Below are positions 27,107 through 36,678 of a stretch of DNA of 64,000 nt, in pieces. This DNA comes from CALWPV01 sp045632125. GTDB taxonomy: Bacteria; Bacillota; Clostridia; Lachnospirales; Bianqueaceae. Position 1 is the stretch's first letter; every line of letters starts with the position of its first letter. Below the pieces are notes generated by a model that searched no databases, was not told where the DNA came from, and saw only the letters and a program-made list of their open reading frames with translations. Where the stretch lies: positions 1 to 64,000 of the forward strand of contig JAZQWC010000083.1 of assembly GCA_045632125.1 (NCBI GenBank), read 5' to 3'. The position numbers and the translations under genes were made by a program.

Positions 27107-27550
27107 ATGAATTCATTTACCAAAAATATCACCACCATCGGTCGCTGTGCTAATCAATTCCGCAGCGACTACTTAGAAGGCACAGGCCTCAAAGGTGGTC
27201 AGCATTCTTTAATTACAAATCTTTGCCGTCAACCAGGCATATCTCAGGAACAATTAAGCAAACTAACCTATATGAATAAAAGCAATGTGGCTCGGCATCT
27301 TGCAACCTTGGAAGAAAGCGGGTTTGTGACTCGAAAATACTCTGAAACCGATAAACGGGTTATGTTAGTATATCCCACCGACAAAGCCTTTGAAGTTCTT
27401 CCTGCCATTACCGAGACCCATCGCGCTTGGCGCGCTTACGTAACGGAAAGCTTTACTGAAGAAGAGCTCGAACTCTTTTCTTCTCTTCTTGAGCGAGCTG
27501 CCGAGCGTGCCAAAACCTATGTTGATAACCGCGATAACAAACTTTCCTAA
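27107..27550 (+). CDS. MarR-family transcriptional regulator
   Basis: This is a 147-residue MarR-type winged-helix repressor. The DNA-binding core is ISQEQLSKLTYMNKSNVARHLATLEESGFVTRKYSETDKRVMLVYPTDKA, with the wing tip containing DKR. Flanking helices form the dimer interface. The ATG at 27107 is preferred over a GTG at 27098 because GGAG (27095-27098) is 8 nt upstream of the ATG and overlaps the GTG. The next gene, tcdA, starts 58 bp later in the same direction. The ligand and target are unknown. Confidence 0.88.
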   Translation: MNSFTKNITTIGRCANQFRSDYLEGTGLKGGQHSLITNLCRQPGISQEQLSKLTYMNKSNVARHLATLEESGFVTRKYSETDKRVMLVYPTDKAFEVLPAITETHRAWRAYVTESFTEEELELFSSLLERAAERAKTYVDNRDNKLS

Positions 27551-27608
27551 AATACACATATAATAATGAGAAAAATCAGCTGCACGCTGCTCCGGAAAAG
27601 AGGTTACC

Positions 27609-28346
27609 ATGTCTGTTAATGAACGTTTTTGCCGCTCCGCCTATGTACTTGGCGAAGACTCTATTGAATTTTTACAAACCCAAACTGTACTCATCTTCGG
27701 TTTGGGCGGTGTTGGCTCCTATGTTGCTGAAGCTTTGGCTCGTACCGGCGTGGGTCGCTTAATTTTAGTAGATCACGATCACGTAGCTCGTTCCAACATC
27801 AATCGTCAAATCATTGCCCTTGAATCCACTGTAGGAATGCTCAAAACCGATGCCACCAAGGCTCGTTTGCTGGATATCAACCCCGAACTTAAAGTTGAGA
27901 CCTATCCAATTTTCTTCACCGAAGAATCGGCTTCCCAGCTACCGCTTGACGAGTGCGACTATCTTGTGGATTGCATCGATACTGTTTCTGCTAAACTGTT
28001 TCTGGCAGAATATGCCCACACCCATAATATTCCCCTTCTTTGCGCCATGGGCGCAGGAAACAAGGTAGATCCTACCCGCTTCGAGGTCGCCGATATTTCC
28101 AAAACATCGGTATGCCCGCTGGCTAAGGTGATGCGTACCGAACTTCGCAAACGCGGTATCTACCATTTGAAAGTTGTTTACTCTCAGGAAATTCCAACAA
28201 AATCGAAGGCACCCGCAGATGGCGAACTGAAAGGAGGCCGTCCTGCTCCGGGCAGTCTGGCCTTTGTCCCCTCTGTCATGGGTCTGATCATGGCCGGTCA
28301 AGTAATTGAAGACCTATGCAAAGGAGGTTCCCATGGGAATTCCTAA
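27609..28346 (+). CDS. tcdA: tRNA threonylcarbamoyladenosine dehydratase
   Basis: TcdA is an E1-like enzyme that ATP-dependently cyclises t6A37 of ANN-decoding tRNAs to ct6A. The 245 residues contain the nucleotide-binding motif GLGGVGSYVAEALARTGVGRLILVDHD, the adenylation motif SNINRQ, and DCIDTVSAK. GAGNKVDPTRFEVADISKTSVCPLAKVMR is typical of the YgdL/TcdA branch. AGAGG lies before the ATG. Its last 14 nt overlap the start of the YfhO gene, so the two are coupled though functionally unrelated. Confidence 0.93.
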   Translation: MSVNERFCRSAYVLGEDSIEFLQTQTVLIFGLGGVGSYVAEALARTGVGRLILVDHDHVARSNINRQIIALESTVGMLKTDATKARLLDINPELKVETYPIFFTEESASQLPLDECDYLVDCIDTVSAKLFLAEYAHTHNIPLLCAMGAGNKVDPTRFEVADISKTSVCPLAKVMRTELRKRGIYHLKVVYSQEIPTKSKAPADGELKGGRPAPGSLAFVPSVMGLIMAGQVIEDLCKGGSHGNS

Positions 28347-31065
28347 GCTAAATTCTACCACGCTCTACCTTACGGCGGCGCCTCTGCTTACCGCCGTTTT
28401 TTTGCTATCTTTTTATGCCCTTGGCGGCTTTTACCCCTTTGGCAGCGGCAGCATTTCCTGGTGCGATATGGATCAGCAGGTGATCCCGCTGCTGCTGAAT
28501 TTTAAAGATATTCTAACCGGCCATGGCAGCGTCTTATACAGCCTGCAAAATGCTGGCGGCATGAACTTTTTAGGCGTTTTCTTCTTTTTCTTAGCTAGCC
28601 CCTTTTCGCTTCTGACACTCTTTGTCGATAAAAGCGACTTACTGCTTTTCATGAATATCTTGGTGCTGCTTAAGCTCTGCACCTGCGCTTTCACAGCCAC
28701 CCTTTATTTTATTCGCACTAAACGAAGCCTCAAGCCTGAACTTGCCGCCTTGTTCGGCCTATTCTATGCCCTGTCCGGTTATGGACTCATGTTCTACCAA
28801 AACATCATCTGGCTGGACATGATGTATCTATTCCCCTTATTACTGCTGGCCTTTGAGCATTTAATCCATCGTAAAAAAGCTACCCCCTATGTAATCGCCC
28901 TCAGCGCCATGATGGTAGTCAATTATTATATCGGCTACATGGTCGTGCTTTTTACTCTGCTGTATTTTGGTCTTGTTACACTATCCTTATCCGGCCCCAG
29001 CCGGAAACAGGTTGCGATTCGTTTCCTGACCGCATCCTTCATAGCCGCCCTGCTCACTGCGGTGGTATGGCTCCCAAGCTTCCTGCAATATCTGTCGTCG
29101 GGGCGTGACATCAGCATTTTCGAATCCTTAATGGAATCCAATCTATATACCCATTTTGAAACTACACTGGCGATCCTTTTTCCTTCGATTGGAGTTATCG
29201 TCTTTTGCTTATATGGTCTGGTTCACCAACCTTTACGCAATGGCCAGTTACGCGATTACGTACTGTTATCTTTGTTATTGCTGATTCCCATTTTCATTGA
29301 GCCGATCAACAAACTCTGGCACACCGGTAATTATCAGGCCTTTCCTGTACGCTATGGTTTTATGACGATCTTCATGCTGCTTACCGTTGCAGGTCAGTTA
29401 ACTGATCGCTCTTTGTGTTGCCCCCTTGCCGATGCTCAACGGCGCCCTGCTTCGACTTTTGGCCGCAAGATACGTGCTGTTTTGATTTTGATCGGTATTG
29501 TGGCCTTCGGTGTGTTTTCTCACTACTACACGACTGCGAATATCGAAACTTTATCCGCCTACTCCCGCAGCCTTTGGGGCAATCTGGATAGCCTTCAGGG
29601 TTTATTTCTTTTGTCTGTTTTAGCAGCAGTACTGTATCTATTTCTTTTCCGCGGCCTTTGCAAACGAATCTATACGACGCGCTTCTTTGTCGCCGCCTGT
29701 GCTCTGCTCTTTTTGTTTGAAAGTTACGCCAATACCCAGGTATATATGTTTTCTGCTGACTACGACTGGCATTTGGAACGATATGAAAACGCTCTGGCAC
29801 TCAGTGGCTATACGCCTCCGGAAGAAGACAACAATGAATTTTATCGTGTCAAACTTCGGGAAAAATATTTTGATGTTAATCTGGTGGGCGGTTTAGGCTA
29901 TCCTTCTTTGAGTCACTATACCTCCCTCACTTCTCAGGATTATATGTTCGCTATGAAAAAACTGGGGTATTCCTCCTATTGGATGGAAGTAGGCGGCTAC
30001 GGCGGTTCTCTTTTAGCCGATGCAGCCTTATCGGTGGCTTACGATATCCATTGGTTTACCGATGAGCCGGCCGTATATCAAACCCAGCAGTTCAGCATTT
30101 CGCAAACGCCATTTACCCTGCCTTTAGGAATCGTCACTACCGAGTCCTTAGCTGATACCAATCAATTGGAAGAACTATCTCGGTTAGATGTCCAGAAACT
30201 GCTCTATCAAAAACTTCTACCCAATCTGTCCTCTCCCTTTGTTGAATACAGTCCGACCCATTATCAAAACAGTCGATACTATTTGGATGATTGGAATCAA
30301 TATCAGATTGAATTGGAAGACAGTTCTCAAACCGGTCATTTTCGGTATTTGATCGAGATAGACGGTCGTCAAACCCTTTATTTCGACTGTTTTGATCGAC
30401 TCAGCAACGATCTGGCGGAGCATATTAACGGAAGCTTCCAAATTGTGGTCAACGATATCATTCTAGAGGACCAATATCCTTCACAACTGAATAACGGCTT
30501 GGTGAATTTAGGTACTTTCGAAGATCAGATCGTTTTGATCGATATTCAGGTACTTCAGAGCGTAACCTGTGGATCTTTTGGTGTATTTGGTATCGATCAC
30601 GATCTTTTAGCAACCGGTTTAACTGAGGCCAACACGCTAAATTTGAAAGCAAAGGATCGCAGCATTTCCGGCACTGTCCATTCTGCAGAAGCTGGCACTG
30701 TATTTCTTTCTATTCCTTACGACGCCGGCTGGCATTTGCAGATCGATGGCGAAACTACTGAACTAACTCAGGCCTTTCTGGGTTTCACCGCTTTCTCCCT
30801 TCCTGCCGGAACTCACAACATCCAACTCACCTACCTGCCGCCCGGTTTCATTCTGGGTTTATGCCTGACCCTATTCGCACTGGTATTATGTTTGACCGTA
30901 AAAATCCTGCAGAAAAAACGACCCGCTTCCATCGCATCCTTAATGGAACATGCCGGTCTGCAGACCTTCAGCTACATCATGACCTATGTGCTCTTTGCCA
31001 TCGTGATCGCTGTGGTCTATATTCTTCCTCTATGTCTGGCTTTATACACCCGTTTATATCTGTAA
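28333..31065 (+). CDS. YfhO family polytopic membrane protein
   Basis: This 910-residue integral membrane protein of the YfhO family is a GT-C-like superfamily whose Bacillus members are linked to glycosylation of cell-wall polymers. About 12 membrane helices occupy residues 10-480. YALGGFYPFGSGSISWCDMDQQVIPLL, WLDMMYLFPLLLLAFE and VNYYIGYM are family-typical. A large extracytoplasmic domain follows, then a final helix pair. I set the start at ATG 28333 because AAGGAGG (28321-28327) is 5 nt upstream. The sugar acceptor is unknown. A terminator follows. Confidence 0.88.
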   Translation: MGIPKLNSTTLYLTAAPLLTAVFLLSFYALGGFYPFGSGSISWCDMDQQVIPLLLNFKDILTGHGSVLYSLQNAGGMNFLGVFFFFLASPFSLLTLFVDKSDLLLFMNILVLLKLCTCAFTATLYFIRTKRSLKPELAALFGLFYALSGYGLMFYQNIIWLDMMYLFPLLLLAFEHLIHRKKATPYVIALSAMMVVNYYIGYMVVLFTLLYFGLVTLSLSGPSRKQVAIRFLTASFIAALLTAVVWLPSFLQYLSSGRDISIFESLMESNLYTHFETTLAILFPSIGVIVFCLYGLVHQPLRNGQLRDYVLLSLLLLIPIFIEPINKLWHTGNYQAFPVRYGFMTIFMLLTVAGQLTDRSLCCPLADAQRRPASTFGRKIRAVLILIGIVAFGVFSHYYTTANIETLSAYSRSLWGNLDSLQGLFLLSVLAAVLYLFLFRGLCKRIYTTRFFVAACALLFLFESYANTQVYMFSADYDWHLERYENALALSGYTPPEEDNNEFYRVKLREKYFDVNLVGGLGYPSLSHYTSLTSQDYMFAMKKLGYSSYWMEVGGYGGSLLADAALSVAYDIHWFTDEPAVYQTQQFSISQTPFTLPLGIVTTESLADTNQLEELSRLDVQKLLYQKLLPNLSSPFVEYSPTHYQNSRYYLDDWNQYQIELEDSSQTGHFRYLIEIDGRQTLYFDCFDRLSNDLAEHINGSFQIVVNDIILEDQYPSQLNNGLVNLGTFEDQIVLIDIQVLQSVTCGSFGVFGIDHDLLATGLTEANTLNLKAKDRSISGTVHSAEAGTVFLSIPYDAGWHLQIDGETTELTQAFLGFTAFSLPAGTHNIQLTYLPPGFILGLCLTLFALVLCLTVKILQKKRPASIASLMEHAGLQTFSYIMTYVLFAIVIAVVYILPLCLALYTRLYL

Positions 31066-31078
31066 CCATTCATGTCAT

Positions 31079-31113
31079 GCCCGCATATTCTACACTATGC
31101 GGGCGTTATTTTT
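31079..31113 (+). terminator. Terminator after the YfhO gene
   Basis: A 9-bp perfect stem GCCCGCATA/TATGCGGGC (31079-31104) is followed by GTTATTTTT. Confidence 0.85.
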
Positions 31114-31125
31114 AAGATTTTACTA

Positions 31126-31154
31126 TAGTCATTTTTCCAATAATATGATATAAT
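31126..31154 (+). promoter_or_regulatory. Promoter of the HprK-like/S24 pair
   Basis: Plus strand: -35 TAGTCA (31126-31131), a 17-bp spacer, and perfect -10 TATAAT (31149-31154) with an extended TGA. It lies 27 bp before the start codon. Confidence 0.7.
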
Positions 31155-31181
31155 TTCGAAAAAACATGTGAGGTTACAGTA

Positions 31182-31973
31182 ATGTTATTCATGTTAAATC
31201 GTCCTTTCCAAGATCATCCTATATACTTCGATATACCTTCGTCATGCTCTGTCATTGACGACCTACCCGGTTGGTTTGGTGATGCCTGGCAGGAAGCACC
31301 ATCTTCTGTTTCGCGCGACAGCGCGCAACCACTGCTGGCTATCGACCCTACTCAGGACTATCCACTGGAAGAGATCGTCCATTTTGTGTATGATCACAAT
31401 AATTGCAAGGCTGGCTGTTTTGCTTTCCACGGTGGTGCAGTGACCAAGGATGAGGATGCCTATTTATTTTTAGCCTCTACCACTACCGGTAAGACTACTT
31501 TGATCACATACTTGACTCAGCTGGGCTACACCTATTTGAATGATGATTGTTTTTATTTCAACATGGATACACTGGAAGTTCCCCCCTACACGGCTCCCAT
31601 CCATGTGCGGGAAGGCGGCTTTGAGTATTTACAGTCTGCACTGCCCCGTCCGCTAACAGAAAAGGAATATAATCGCATGGCGATCCGTGTGGCTCCCCGC
31701 TATGTGATCTATCCGGAAAACCGAACTCAGGTGGTAACCAAACCTAAAGCAATTTTCTTCATTGATCGTACAGATGATCCGGCTGTGCCTGACAGCTGCA
31801 CCAAGATGAATGGCTTTGAGGCTATGCGGCATTTGATGATGGGTGCTTTGATTCCCTATCAGGTGAGCAAGGAATATTTGGAATTTTTCCGCCGTTTGGC
31901 TCCTTATTGTTATAAATTAGTGTATCATAATGCCGAGACTGTGGCCCATAATTTGATGGATCTGATCCAATAA
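31182..31973 (+). CDS. HPr kinase-like P-loop protein
   Basis: This 263-residue protein resembles the kinase half of HPr kinase/phosphorylase. It has FHGGAV at residues 82-87, a P-loop-like ASTTTGKTTL at about 98-107, and an acidic LNDDCF at 119-124. It lacks the N-terminal half of true HprK and its HPr-binding signature, so it is not the catabolite regulator. Homologues of this kind occur in peptide-modification loci, such as the lasso-peptide kinase next to paeninodin, and near PqqD-like proteins. GAGG lies 8 nt upstream. The S24/S26 protease gene follows after 18 bp. The substrate is unknown. Confidence 0.75.
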   Translation: MLFMLNRPFQDHPIYFDIPSSCSVIDDLPGWFGDAWQEAPSSVSRDSAQPLLAIDPTQDYPLEEIVHFVYDHNNCKAGCFAFHGGAVTKDEDAYLFLASTTTGKTTLITYLTQLGYTYLNDDCFYFNMDTLEVPPYTAPIHVREGGFEYLQSALPRPLTEKEYNRMAIRVAPRYVIYPENRTQVVTKPKAIFFIDRTDDPAVPDSCTKMNGFEAMRHLMMGALIPYQVSKEYLEFFRRLAPYCYKLVYHNAETVAHNLMDLIQ

Positions 31974-31991
31974 GCGAAACCGGAGGTTTCT

Positions 31992-32372
31992 ATGACCGAT
32001 ATTTCCCCCAAGACTTTGGCCTTGATCAAAAGCCTGCAGCGCAGGCCTTTTCCTGTGGAAGTTCACGGCATCAGCATGAATCCTACTTTATTTGAAGGCG
32101 ACCATGTGTTGGTGCAGCGTATGGATGAATATGAAATTGGCGATATACTGGTGTACGACTATGGCACTGAAGGTTTAATCATCCATCGTTTTATCCACTT
32201 AGAGCACGGCCTGTACCACTGCCGTGGTGATAATACCATCCGTATTGAACGGATCAGTCCCAAACGCATCATGGGGAAAGTGCTTTCTTTTGAAGACGGA
32301 AGTCCGGTACCCGACTATCCGCCGAATCATTGGAATCCCGGTGAACCTGCCGATGCACACAATCCTAGATAA
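31992..32372 (+). CDS. S24/S26-family peptidase-like protein (no membrane anchor)
   Basis: This is a 126-residue protein with the signal-peptidase/LexA fold signature. HGISMNPTLFEGDHVLV contains the nucleophile Ser28, and LIIHRFI carries a His in place of the usual Lys, as in SipW/eukaryotic-type signal peptidases. CRGDN is the conserved Asp region. No transmembrane helix is present, which is atypical for a secretory signal peptidase. GGAGG precedes the ATG by 5 nt. It is co-transcribed with the HPr-kinase-like gene. A role in processing a cytoplasmic peptide or protein is possible, but no substrate lies adjacent. Confidence 0.78.
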   Translation: MTDISPKTLALIKSLQRRPFPVEVHGISMNPTLFEGDHVLVQRMDEYEIGDILVYDYGTEGLIIHRFIHLEHGLYHCRGDNTIRIERISPKRIMGKVLSFEDGSPVPDYPPNHWNPGEPADAHNPR

Positions 32373-32373
32373 T

Positions 32374-32422
32374 AAAAAAACGTCAAATCAACTTTTATAC
32401 ACTCTGTTGATTTGACGTTTTT
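32374..32422. terminator. Bidirectional terminator between the S24 gene and MATE
   Basis: A long stem (AACGTCAAATCAAC pairing with GTTGATTTGACGTT, 32374-32392 and 32406-32422) is flanked by A7 and T5 runs. It ends both convergent units. Confidence 0.9.
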
Positions 32423-32445
32423 GATTTACGTTGATTGAAACAATT

Positions 32446-33912
32446 TTATAACTTTTCCTGCATTTGCCGGCGCATTTCCTTTACTACTCCTATACCAATG
32501 GGAAGCGCAATACCAAAGGAAATAATATCAGCTGCTGCCTGCGCCAGCTCGATTCCCACTAGAGCATCACCACCCAAGACTTGGATCACATAGGGCAGAA
32601 TAAAGACAATGGGAATAAAGGCCAGGCCCTGTCTGGACATGGCAACCACTGTTGCCTTCATGGTCATACCAATGTTTTGCAGCATCATATTGCACATCAT
32701 GACCCAGGCCTGCAGCGGGAATACGATGAGCTGCGCACGGAAGGTATAGGCAGCAATTTGAGCTGCTGTTTCTGTGGTGCCGGCTACTGCATCGGTAATG
32801 GGACCTGCAAAAATGAAACCTACTACCGAAAACAAGCAAAGAGCTACTGCCGCTACTTTCACACAGAAGAAGAAGGCCTCCAGAACACGATCGTACTTCT
32901 TCGCCCCGTAGTTAAAGCCGCAAACCGGTTGGAATCCCTGACCGAAACCGATCAGCGCTGAAGACATAAATAAAGTGATTCGAGACACGCCTGTCATGGC
33001 CGCCTGAACGGCATCGATGATAATATCTTCGAAAATGAACAATCCAACGGCATGATTCAAACAGGCTGTAGCAACACTGGCCAGACCCTGTCGCGCTAAA
33101 GAGGGCAAGCCACCTTGCACAATACCACTAAAATACTTCAACTTAATACGATTGAAATGAATTTTAATGGTATCGCTGCGATACATTCCTATTAATAACA
33201 ATACAAAGGAAATCACCTGGCTAATACCGGTTGCAAGAGCCGCACCTTCTACTCCTAAACCAGCACCAAAGGGCATGGTGATGGCTCCACCAAAGATCGA
33301 CTCTCCGGTTTCATAAATCAGCAAAGGATCCAACACGCAATTAATGATCGAACCAGTAGTCAGACCCACCATGGCAAACATGGCGTTGCCCTGCATACGC
33401 AGTTGATTGTTGATCACGACCGATCCTGTCATAAACGGACAAGCAATCAGGATCCACTTCATATAATCTTTGGTTGCCATCAACGTAGCCTCAGTTTTAG
33501 CACCTAAAAGCAAAGCTAAGGGTTCCAACAGGACTAAACCCAGAACAGAAATGGTCAGACCAACTGCCACCGCATAAAAGAAGCCGGTGGATGCCATAAT
33601 TTCCGCATCTTTATAATCCCTTCGGCCAAAGGCACGGGAAATGTAATTTCCGGAACCATGACCACAGAAAAAACCAAAAGCCTGAATAATGGACATCAGA
33701 GGCAGGGCTACGCCTACAGCTGCCACCATAGAATCGCTGGATAATTGTCTTACAAATAGGGTGTCCACCAAGTTATAAAAGGTAGTAACCAGCATGGAAA
33801 TAATCGTCGGTATAGCCAATTTTGCAATCAGCTTCTTGACCGGCTGTGTTGTCATCCTTAAATATTTCTCATCGGCCGCACTGGTTGCGGCATTCTTTAT
33901 TTCTGCTGCCAC
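32446..33912 (-). CDS. MATE-family efflux transporter
   Basis: This 488-residue, 12-helix MATE (MOP superfamily) antiporter probably exports drugs or metabolites using an ion gradient. Typical segments are VTTFYNLVDTLFVRQLSSDSMVAAVGVALPLMSIIQAFGFFCGHGSGNYISRAFG, IGFGQGFQPVCGFNYGAKKYDRV, and QNIGMTMKATVVAMSRQGL. The start is GTG at 33912, with GGAGG 7 nt upstream. It overlaps the 3' end of the upstream glycosidase gene by 16 nt, indicating a two-gene operon. The substrate cannot be deduced; pairing with a glycosidase may be incidental. Confidence 0.92.
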   Translation of the reverse strand: MAAEIKNAATSAADEKYLRMTTQPVKKLIAKLAIPTIISMLVTTFYNLVDTLFVRQLSSDSMVAAVGVALPLMSIIQAFGFFCGHGSGNYISRAFGRRDYKDAEIMASTGFFYAVAVGLTISVLGLVLLEPLALLLGAKTEATLMATKDYMKWILIACPFMTGSVVINNQLRMQGNAMFAMVGLTTGSIINCVLDPLLIYETGESIFGGAITMPFGAGLGVEGAALATGISQVISFVLLLIGMYRSDTIKIHFNRIKLKYFSGIVQGGLPSLARQGLASVATACLNHAVGLFIFEDIIIDAVQAAMTGVSRITLFMSSALIGFGQGFQPVCGFNYGAKKYDRVLEAFFFCVKVAAVALCLFSVVGFIFAGPITDAVAGTTETAAQIAAYTFRAQLIVFPLQAWVMMCNMMLQNIGMTMKATVVAMSRQGLAFIPIVFILPYVIQVLGGDALVGIELAQAAADIISFGIALPIGIGVVKEMRRQMQEKL

Positions 33913-36410
33913 TTTGTATCCTCCAACTGATATATTTCTACAGCCTCATCCACCGGACCGACAAACTGCAGACTCCAAAGCCCTGCTTTCTGCTGCTCGA
34001 CCTGTGCCGACGTGCTGAATTTATATTGCTTTCCTTCTTCCAAACATACCAGCACCGTAGGTCTTTCTCCCTCAGCCCGAATGGTAAATGAAATTTCTCC
34101 TTCACCTATTTTCATTTCCCGAATCAGAGTTTGAAAACCTCCCGTTACTGTATATGGACGGTACATTGCATTATACCACATCAAAACCGGTGTGGAAAGA
34201 CCCGAAAACTGATGAAAACCAGCACCCCGCCCGTTAGCTAACATGAAATGCTCGTAGCAGTTATAAGTATGATCCACTTCCTGTTTCCAAACCTTCAGAG
34301 CAGTATCTGCAATCTGCAGCGCCAGTTCTGTTTCGCCATGATCCAAAAAAGCTTTCCACAGGATCCACTGATGAGGCATCCAAACCGAGCCGTTCCAATA
34401 GCCATCTTTTCGAAAATACGGTGCCCGCACATCCACCACGCTCACACCGATAGGCGTCATTAAACCATTTTTAATGTTATCCACAATCCGCTCCGCCCTC
34501 TGCGGCGCACTGATGCCAGCAATGTACGGATATACACCGTCCATACCCATGTCTGCATTGACTCCATCAATTTTCAGCACTGAATCATATTGTACATAAC
34601 CATAGTATCCTGATTCTTCATCCCAGCCATATTTTTCGATTGCTTGAGAATAAAAACTGATATCTTCATCATATTCTGTTGTATCTTCACCCATGACTTC
34701 AGCCATCAATTTCAGCATTTTTGCACATAACACGGTAACTGAAACATTTACCATGGGACAAACTATATCCTCCAGCTGTTGCTGATGCACATATACCTGC
34801 GTCGGATAATCATCCCAGCCACCGGAATTGTAAAAGATCGGCCACGTATTGAACAAACCATTCTCTTTTATCCACTTCTCGAACCGCGCATTCGCAAAGA
34901 AACGATATTGCTGACGAATCATCGAATAATATCGTCGAAGCACTGCCTCATCTCCGGTACGATTGAACAATTCATTCCACAGAAAAATTTGAGTCGGCAG
35001 AGGTGTTCCATGGAAAATATAAGGTGAGTGTACATCTCCCACTGGTGTTAAGTAGGCATTCAAGCACTCCTCTGCTCGCTTACTATCCATTTGAAGCAGA
35101 CCCATACCGATAAAACCCGAATCCCAGGTATAAAGTGAATCCCAATTACGTCCCGGTGTATTATGACGAATATAACCTCGCTTACAGTAGATGGGCCATA
35201 CTACATTGGTCAAGGTCACCGCCGACATGATATTTTGTGATAATTCGAAACTGCGTCCCTCCGGATTACCCTGTACTCGGTATAGCGGCTGCACTTCATT
35301 CCGTTGCTCTGCTTCAAAAGCCCCATCTGCTGCTTTGATCCGTATTGTAATCCGGTGACTGCTCTGTGGTTCCACAAATACCGGTCGAATAAACAGATCC
35401 ACATGGGTATGTCCTGCTTTACCGATTTCCACATTCACATGATCGTGAATCTTTTGGCTCAGCAGCACCCCCACATCCTCAGCATGCAACCTGCGCCACA
35501 CGCACTCCGGTGCTTCATATTCAATTTGATAGTTCAAATCGCCAAAGGTAAGGATCATACCCTCATCTGACCTTTGGATCTCCGGTTCCAACATAGCCGA
35601 TCCATCATCAAAACGAAGCTTCTCTCCCAGCACAAAGCCGTCAAAATCTATCGCATCCCCACAAGTCTGTACCATAAAGCCATCGATCATACCCTTCTCG
35701 ATTGGTATATACACCAATTCCGGTACATCCGCCTGTTTCAGCTCCAGATCATACACTTCACCTTTCACGCAAAGTAAAAGCCTACCGCTTCCTCTGTATC
35801 GCAAACCGATCTGCTCAACTTCCCGGGGCTCAAAACGATACTCAGCCCGGTCACCTTCCTTACCAAACCAGCGACCGCCCAAGAAACTTCCGCCCACAAA
35901 GCCACTTTCACGGCACTCTCCCAACAGCAAGCCATCCCCGGCCACCAACTGATCGTTCACAATGTGCACATAATCCAAGGCATCGATCCACAGCGTATCC
36001 TCTTCTGTTTCAACCTGCAGAGCCACCAGTTCTTCCTTCTCCTTAGAAGGCCGCTGCAAACTCATCACCACATTCAGCGATAAACTCTCCGGCTGATCTG
36101 TATGATTCACAAAGTCGCAGTCAATCTGCATTTCACTGCCTTTAGATGTAAAATCAGCCTCTACATAGACCCGATCTTTCCATTCCAACTCATACCGATA
36201 CACAAAATGCGTTAGATCCACCGAGGCTGCCATCATCTTGGCGCCGCAATCCGAAAGATCACGGGGCGTCATGACACTACGCCGATAATACCCGGGAAAT
36301 AAATTGACATCAAATCGAAATCCCTGCCGCGGTTCGGCAATATGCGCTGCTCCCAAATATTTTTTATTATATGGGCCCCATTTGGGCAAACTTAAATCGT
36401 AACTTTTCAT
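33897..36410 (-). CDS. Large (alpha/alpha)6 glycosidase, GH63/MGH1-like
   Basis: This is an 837-residue predicted carbohydrate-active protein. The first about 400 residues are beta-rich; the C-terminal half looks like an (alpha/alpha)6 barrel of the clan that includes GH63 and GH37. Supporting motifs are WDSLYTWDSGFIGMGL, YIFHGTPLPTQIFLWNELF, NSGGWDDYPTQ, GYWNGSVWMPHQWILWKAFLDHG, and YNCYEHF. No signal peptide is seen, so a cytoplasmic site is likely. I chose the ATG at 36410 with GAGG 6 nt upstream, not a GTG at 36422. The specificity is unknown. Confidence 0.8.
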   Translation of the reverse strand: MKSYDLSLPKWGPYNKKYLGAAHIAEPRQGFRFDVNLFPGYYRRSVMTPRDLSDCGAKMMAASVDLTHFVYRYELEWKDRVYVEADFTSKGSEMQIDCDFVNHTDQPESLSLNVVMSLQRPSKEKEELVALQVETEEDTLWIDALDYVHIVNDQLVAGDGLLLGECRESGFVGGSFLGGRWFGKEGDRAEYRFEPREVEQIGLRYRGSGRLLLCVKGEVYDLELKQADVPELVYIPIEKGMIDGFMVQTCGDAIDFDGFVLGEKLRFDDGSAMLEPEIQRSDEGMILTFGDLNYQIEYEAPECVWRRLHAEDVGVLLSQKIHDHVNVEIGKAGHTHVDLFIRPVFVEPQSSHRITIRIKAADGAFEAEQRNEVQPLYRVQGNPEGRSFELSQNIMSAVTLTNVVWPIYCKRGYIRHNTPGRNWDSLYTWDSGFIGMGLLQMDSKRAEECLNAYLTPVGDVHSPYIFHGTPLPTQIFLWNELFNRTGDEAVLRRYYSMIRQQYRFFANARFEKWIKENGLFNTWPIFYNSGGWDDYPTQVYVHQQQLEDIVCPMVNVSVTVLCAKMLKLMAEVMGEDTTEYDEDISFYSQAIEKYGWDEESGYYGYVQYDSVLKIDGVNADMGMDGVYPYIAGISAPQRAERIVDNIKNGLMTPIGVSVVDVRAPYFRKDGYWNGSVWMPHQWILWKAFLDHGETELALQIADTALKVWKQEVDHTYNCYEHFMLANGRGAGFHQFSGLSTPVLMWYNAMYRPYTVTGGFQTLIREMKIGEGEISFTIRAEGERPTVLVCLEEGKQYKFSTSAQVEQQKAGLWSLQFVGPVDEAVEIYQLEDTKWQQK

Positions 36411-36440
36411 TGTTAACCTCACGTAACTTACTGTGCATTA

Positions 36441-36469
36441 AGTATATCAAAAAAAAGACGGTGATGCAA
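36441..36469 (-). promoter_or_regulatory. Promoter of the glycosidase-MATE operon
   Basis: Minus strand: -35 TTGCAT (36464-36469), a 17-bp spacer, and -10 TATACT (36441-36446) preceded by TGA. Confidence 0.75.
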
Positions 36470-36621
36470 TTCGATATCTTGTCGCACTGCGGCAAAAATA
36501 TCCATACTTTACCCTTGTCGAAATTAATTGCAGACGCAAAAATACACCATGGTTTCACACTTTTCTTAAATGTTAATATAAACTTTCTAAGATTTTAGAT
36601 TCTATTTTTCTAAAGAGTTTA

Positions 36622-36650
36622 TTGTCAGTGACATAAAATTGTAGTATAAT
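36622..36650 (+). promoter_or_regulatory. Sigma-A promoter of the first winged-helix regulator
   Basis: Plus strand: -35 TTGTCA (36622-36627), a 17-bp spacer, and perfect -10 TATAAT (36645-36650), 29 bp before the start codon. Confidence 0.82.
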
Positions 36651-36678
36651 AACCCTACTAAATACAGGAGGTTCATCC

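Noticed and set aside
31182..31973. True HPr kinase/phosphorylase (hprK)
   Set aside because: The N-terminal half and the HprK signature are missing, and the protein is too short.
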